From NCBI GenBank assembly GCA_001412425.1, contig LKUH01000329.1:1-14981 (forward strand): 14,981 nucleotides of DNA, read 5' to 3'. Below are positions 14,509 through 14,981 of the stretch, one piece after another. Position 1 is the stretch's first letter; each line of letters begins with the position of its first letter. The notes beneath the pieces were generated by a model. That model did no database searches. It had not been told where the DNA came from and saw nothing but the letters and a program-made list of their open reading frames with translations. This DNA comes from Candidatus Cloacimonas sp. SDB. GTDB lineage: Bacteria; Cloacimonadota; Cloacimonadia; Cloacimonadales; TCS61. Made by a program: the position numbers and the translations under genes.

Positions 14509-14862
14509 TTATTTCTGCTGTTGTTCTATAAAATCTCTCAACTCCATTTCTGTCTGCTGTGAAATTTTGTTAATCTCTTCCAGAAGGGAAGGAATTTCGT
14601 TGAAATCGCCGCTTCTACCTTTTATTTCCAATTTGTTGAAAATATCTCCCAGGCTCTGGGCCCCAATAGTGTAGCTTCCTCCCTTTAGCTTGTGAGCTAC
14701 TCTTTCCAGCATTGCAGAGTTCTTGTTGAGAATGTTTTCTTTTAGCGCTAAAATCAGATCGGGAAACTCCTGAAAATAATTTTCAACCAGTTCTTCTAAA
14801 AGCCCTGCTTTTTTACCATCTTTCTGGTAAGACGCTAACTGCTTTATGGTCTTCCAGTTCAT
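14509..14862 (-). CDS. Stand-alone HPt phosphotransfer protein
   Basis: This small cytoplasmic protein (117 aa) is a single histidine phosphotransfer domain that relays phosphate between response-regulator receiver domains. The phospho-accepting site is His57 in 'RVAHKLKGGSYTIGA', matching the family pattern AHxLKGxxxxxGA. The rest is the expected helical bundle. No kinase or receiver protein is visible in the window, so its partners are unknown. The start at 14862 is preferred because GGGAG (14872-14868) lies five bases upstream. An in-frame ATG at 14892 would add ten residues but has no suitable ribosome binding site. The gene is convergent with the secreted Ig-like protein gene. Confidence 0.88.
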   Translation of the reverse strand: MNWKTIKQLASYQKDGKKAGLLEELVENYFQEFPDLILALKENILNKNSAMLERVAHKLKGGSYTIGAQSLGDIFNKLEIKGRSGDFNEIPSLLEEINKISQQTEMELRDFIEQQQK

Positions 14863-14898
14863 TTTTACTCCCGTTCCTGCTATTCCATACATTGAAAT

Positions 14899-14927
14899 AT
14901 TTAACTCTTTCCGCTAAAATTTGTCAA
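14899..14927 (-). promoter_or_regulatory. Promoter of the HPt gene
   Basis: On the minus strand a perfect TTGACA (14927-14922), a 17-base spacer and TTAAAT (14904-14899) form a good sigma70-type promoter. The expected transcription start is near 14892, which coincides with an in-frame ATG 30 bases upstream of the Shine-Dalgarno-supported start. Confidence 0.65.
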
Positions 14928-14981
14928 CGATTTATCATTCCTATTATTTATAAATAAAAATTTATTTAAGTTAAAAAAAAT

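Noticed and set aside
1..14981. Mobile elements, CRISPR arrays, tRNA or rRNA genes
   Set aside because: No transposase or integrase motifs, no regularly spaced repeats, and no cloverleaf or rRNA-like stretches were seen.

Overview
The window is AT-rich, gene-dense bacterial DNA with strong Shine-Dalgarno sites and short or overlapping gene junctions. Three traits point to an anaerobic, diderm member of the FCB/Cloacimonadota-like lineages. It has a six-gene Rnf complex of the rnfCDGEAB order. It encodes periplasmic-type folding and amidase proteins. It also encodes a secreted protein that ends in a FlgD/T9SS-like 'YPNP...' C-terminal domain. The lineage is an inference from gene content, not from a marker search.

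Layout. Positions 1-198 hold two small hairpins and the leader of a PpiD-like membrane foldase (199-1980, +), which ends in a clear intrinsic terminator. A minus-strand block follows: ftsY (SRP receptor), rpsT (ribosomal protein S20) and a secreted N-acetylmuramoyl-L-alanine amidase. An intrinsic terminator separates rpsT from ftsY and shows that ftsY starts at 3099, not further upstream. A 368-base divergent intergenic region (4625-4992) separates the amidase from the plus-strand rnfC-D-G-E-A-B operon and a tightly linked TPR protein (4993-10833). Its products form a membrane complex that couples ferredoxin:NAD+ electron transfer to ion translocation. RnfB carries seven recognisable four-cysteine sets.

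After a 95-base gap with a candidate promoter there is a second compact plus-strand cluster (10929-14476, gaps of 8-14 bases). It encodes a bitopic membrane protein with a possible AMIN-like outer domain and a cytoplasmic helix-turn-helix-like tail, a dolichol/phytol-kinase-like integral membrane protein, a COG2509-type FAD dehydrogenase, and a small secreted Ig-like protein with a sorting-type C-terminus. Last, on the minus strand, is a stand-alone HPt phosphotransfer protein with a good promoter.

Most of the window is housekeeping or energy metabolism. The least explained parts are the second cluster (10929-14476) and the TPR protein attached to the rnf operon. I saw no tRNA or rRNA genes, CRISPR arrays, insertion sequences or prophage genes.
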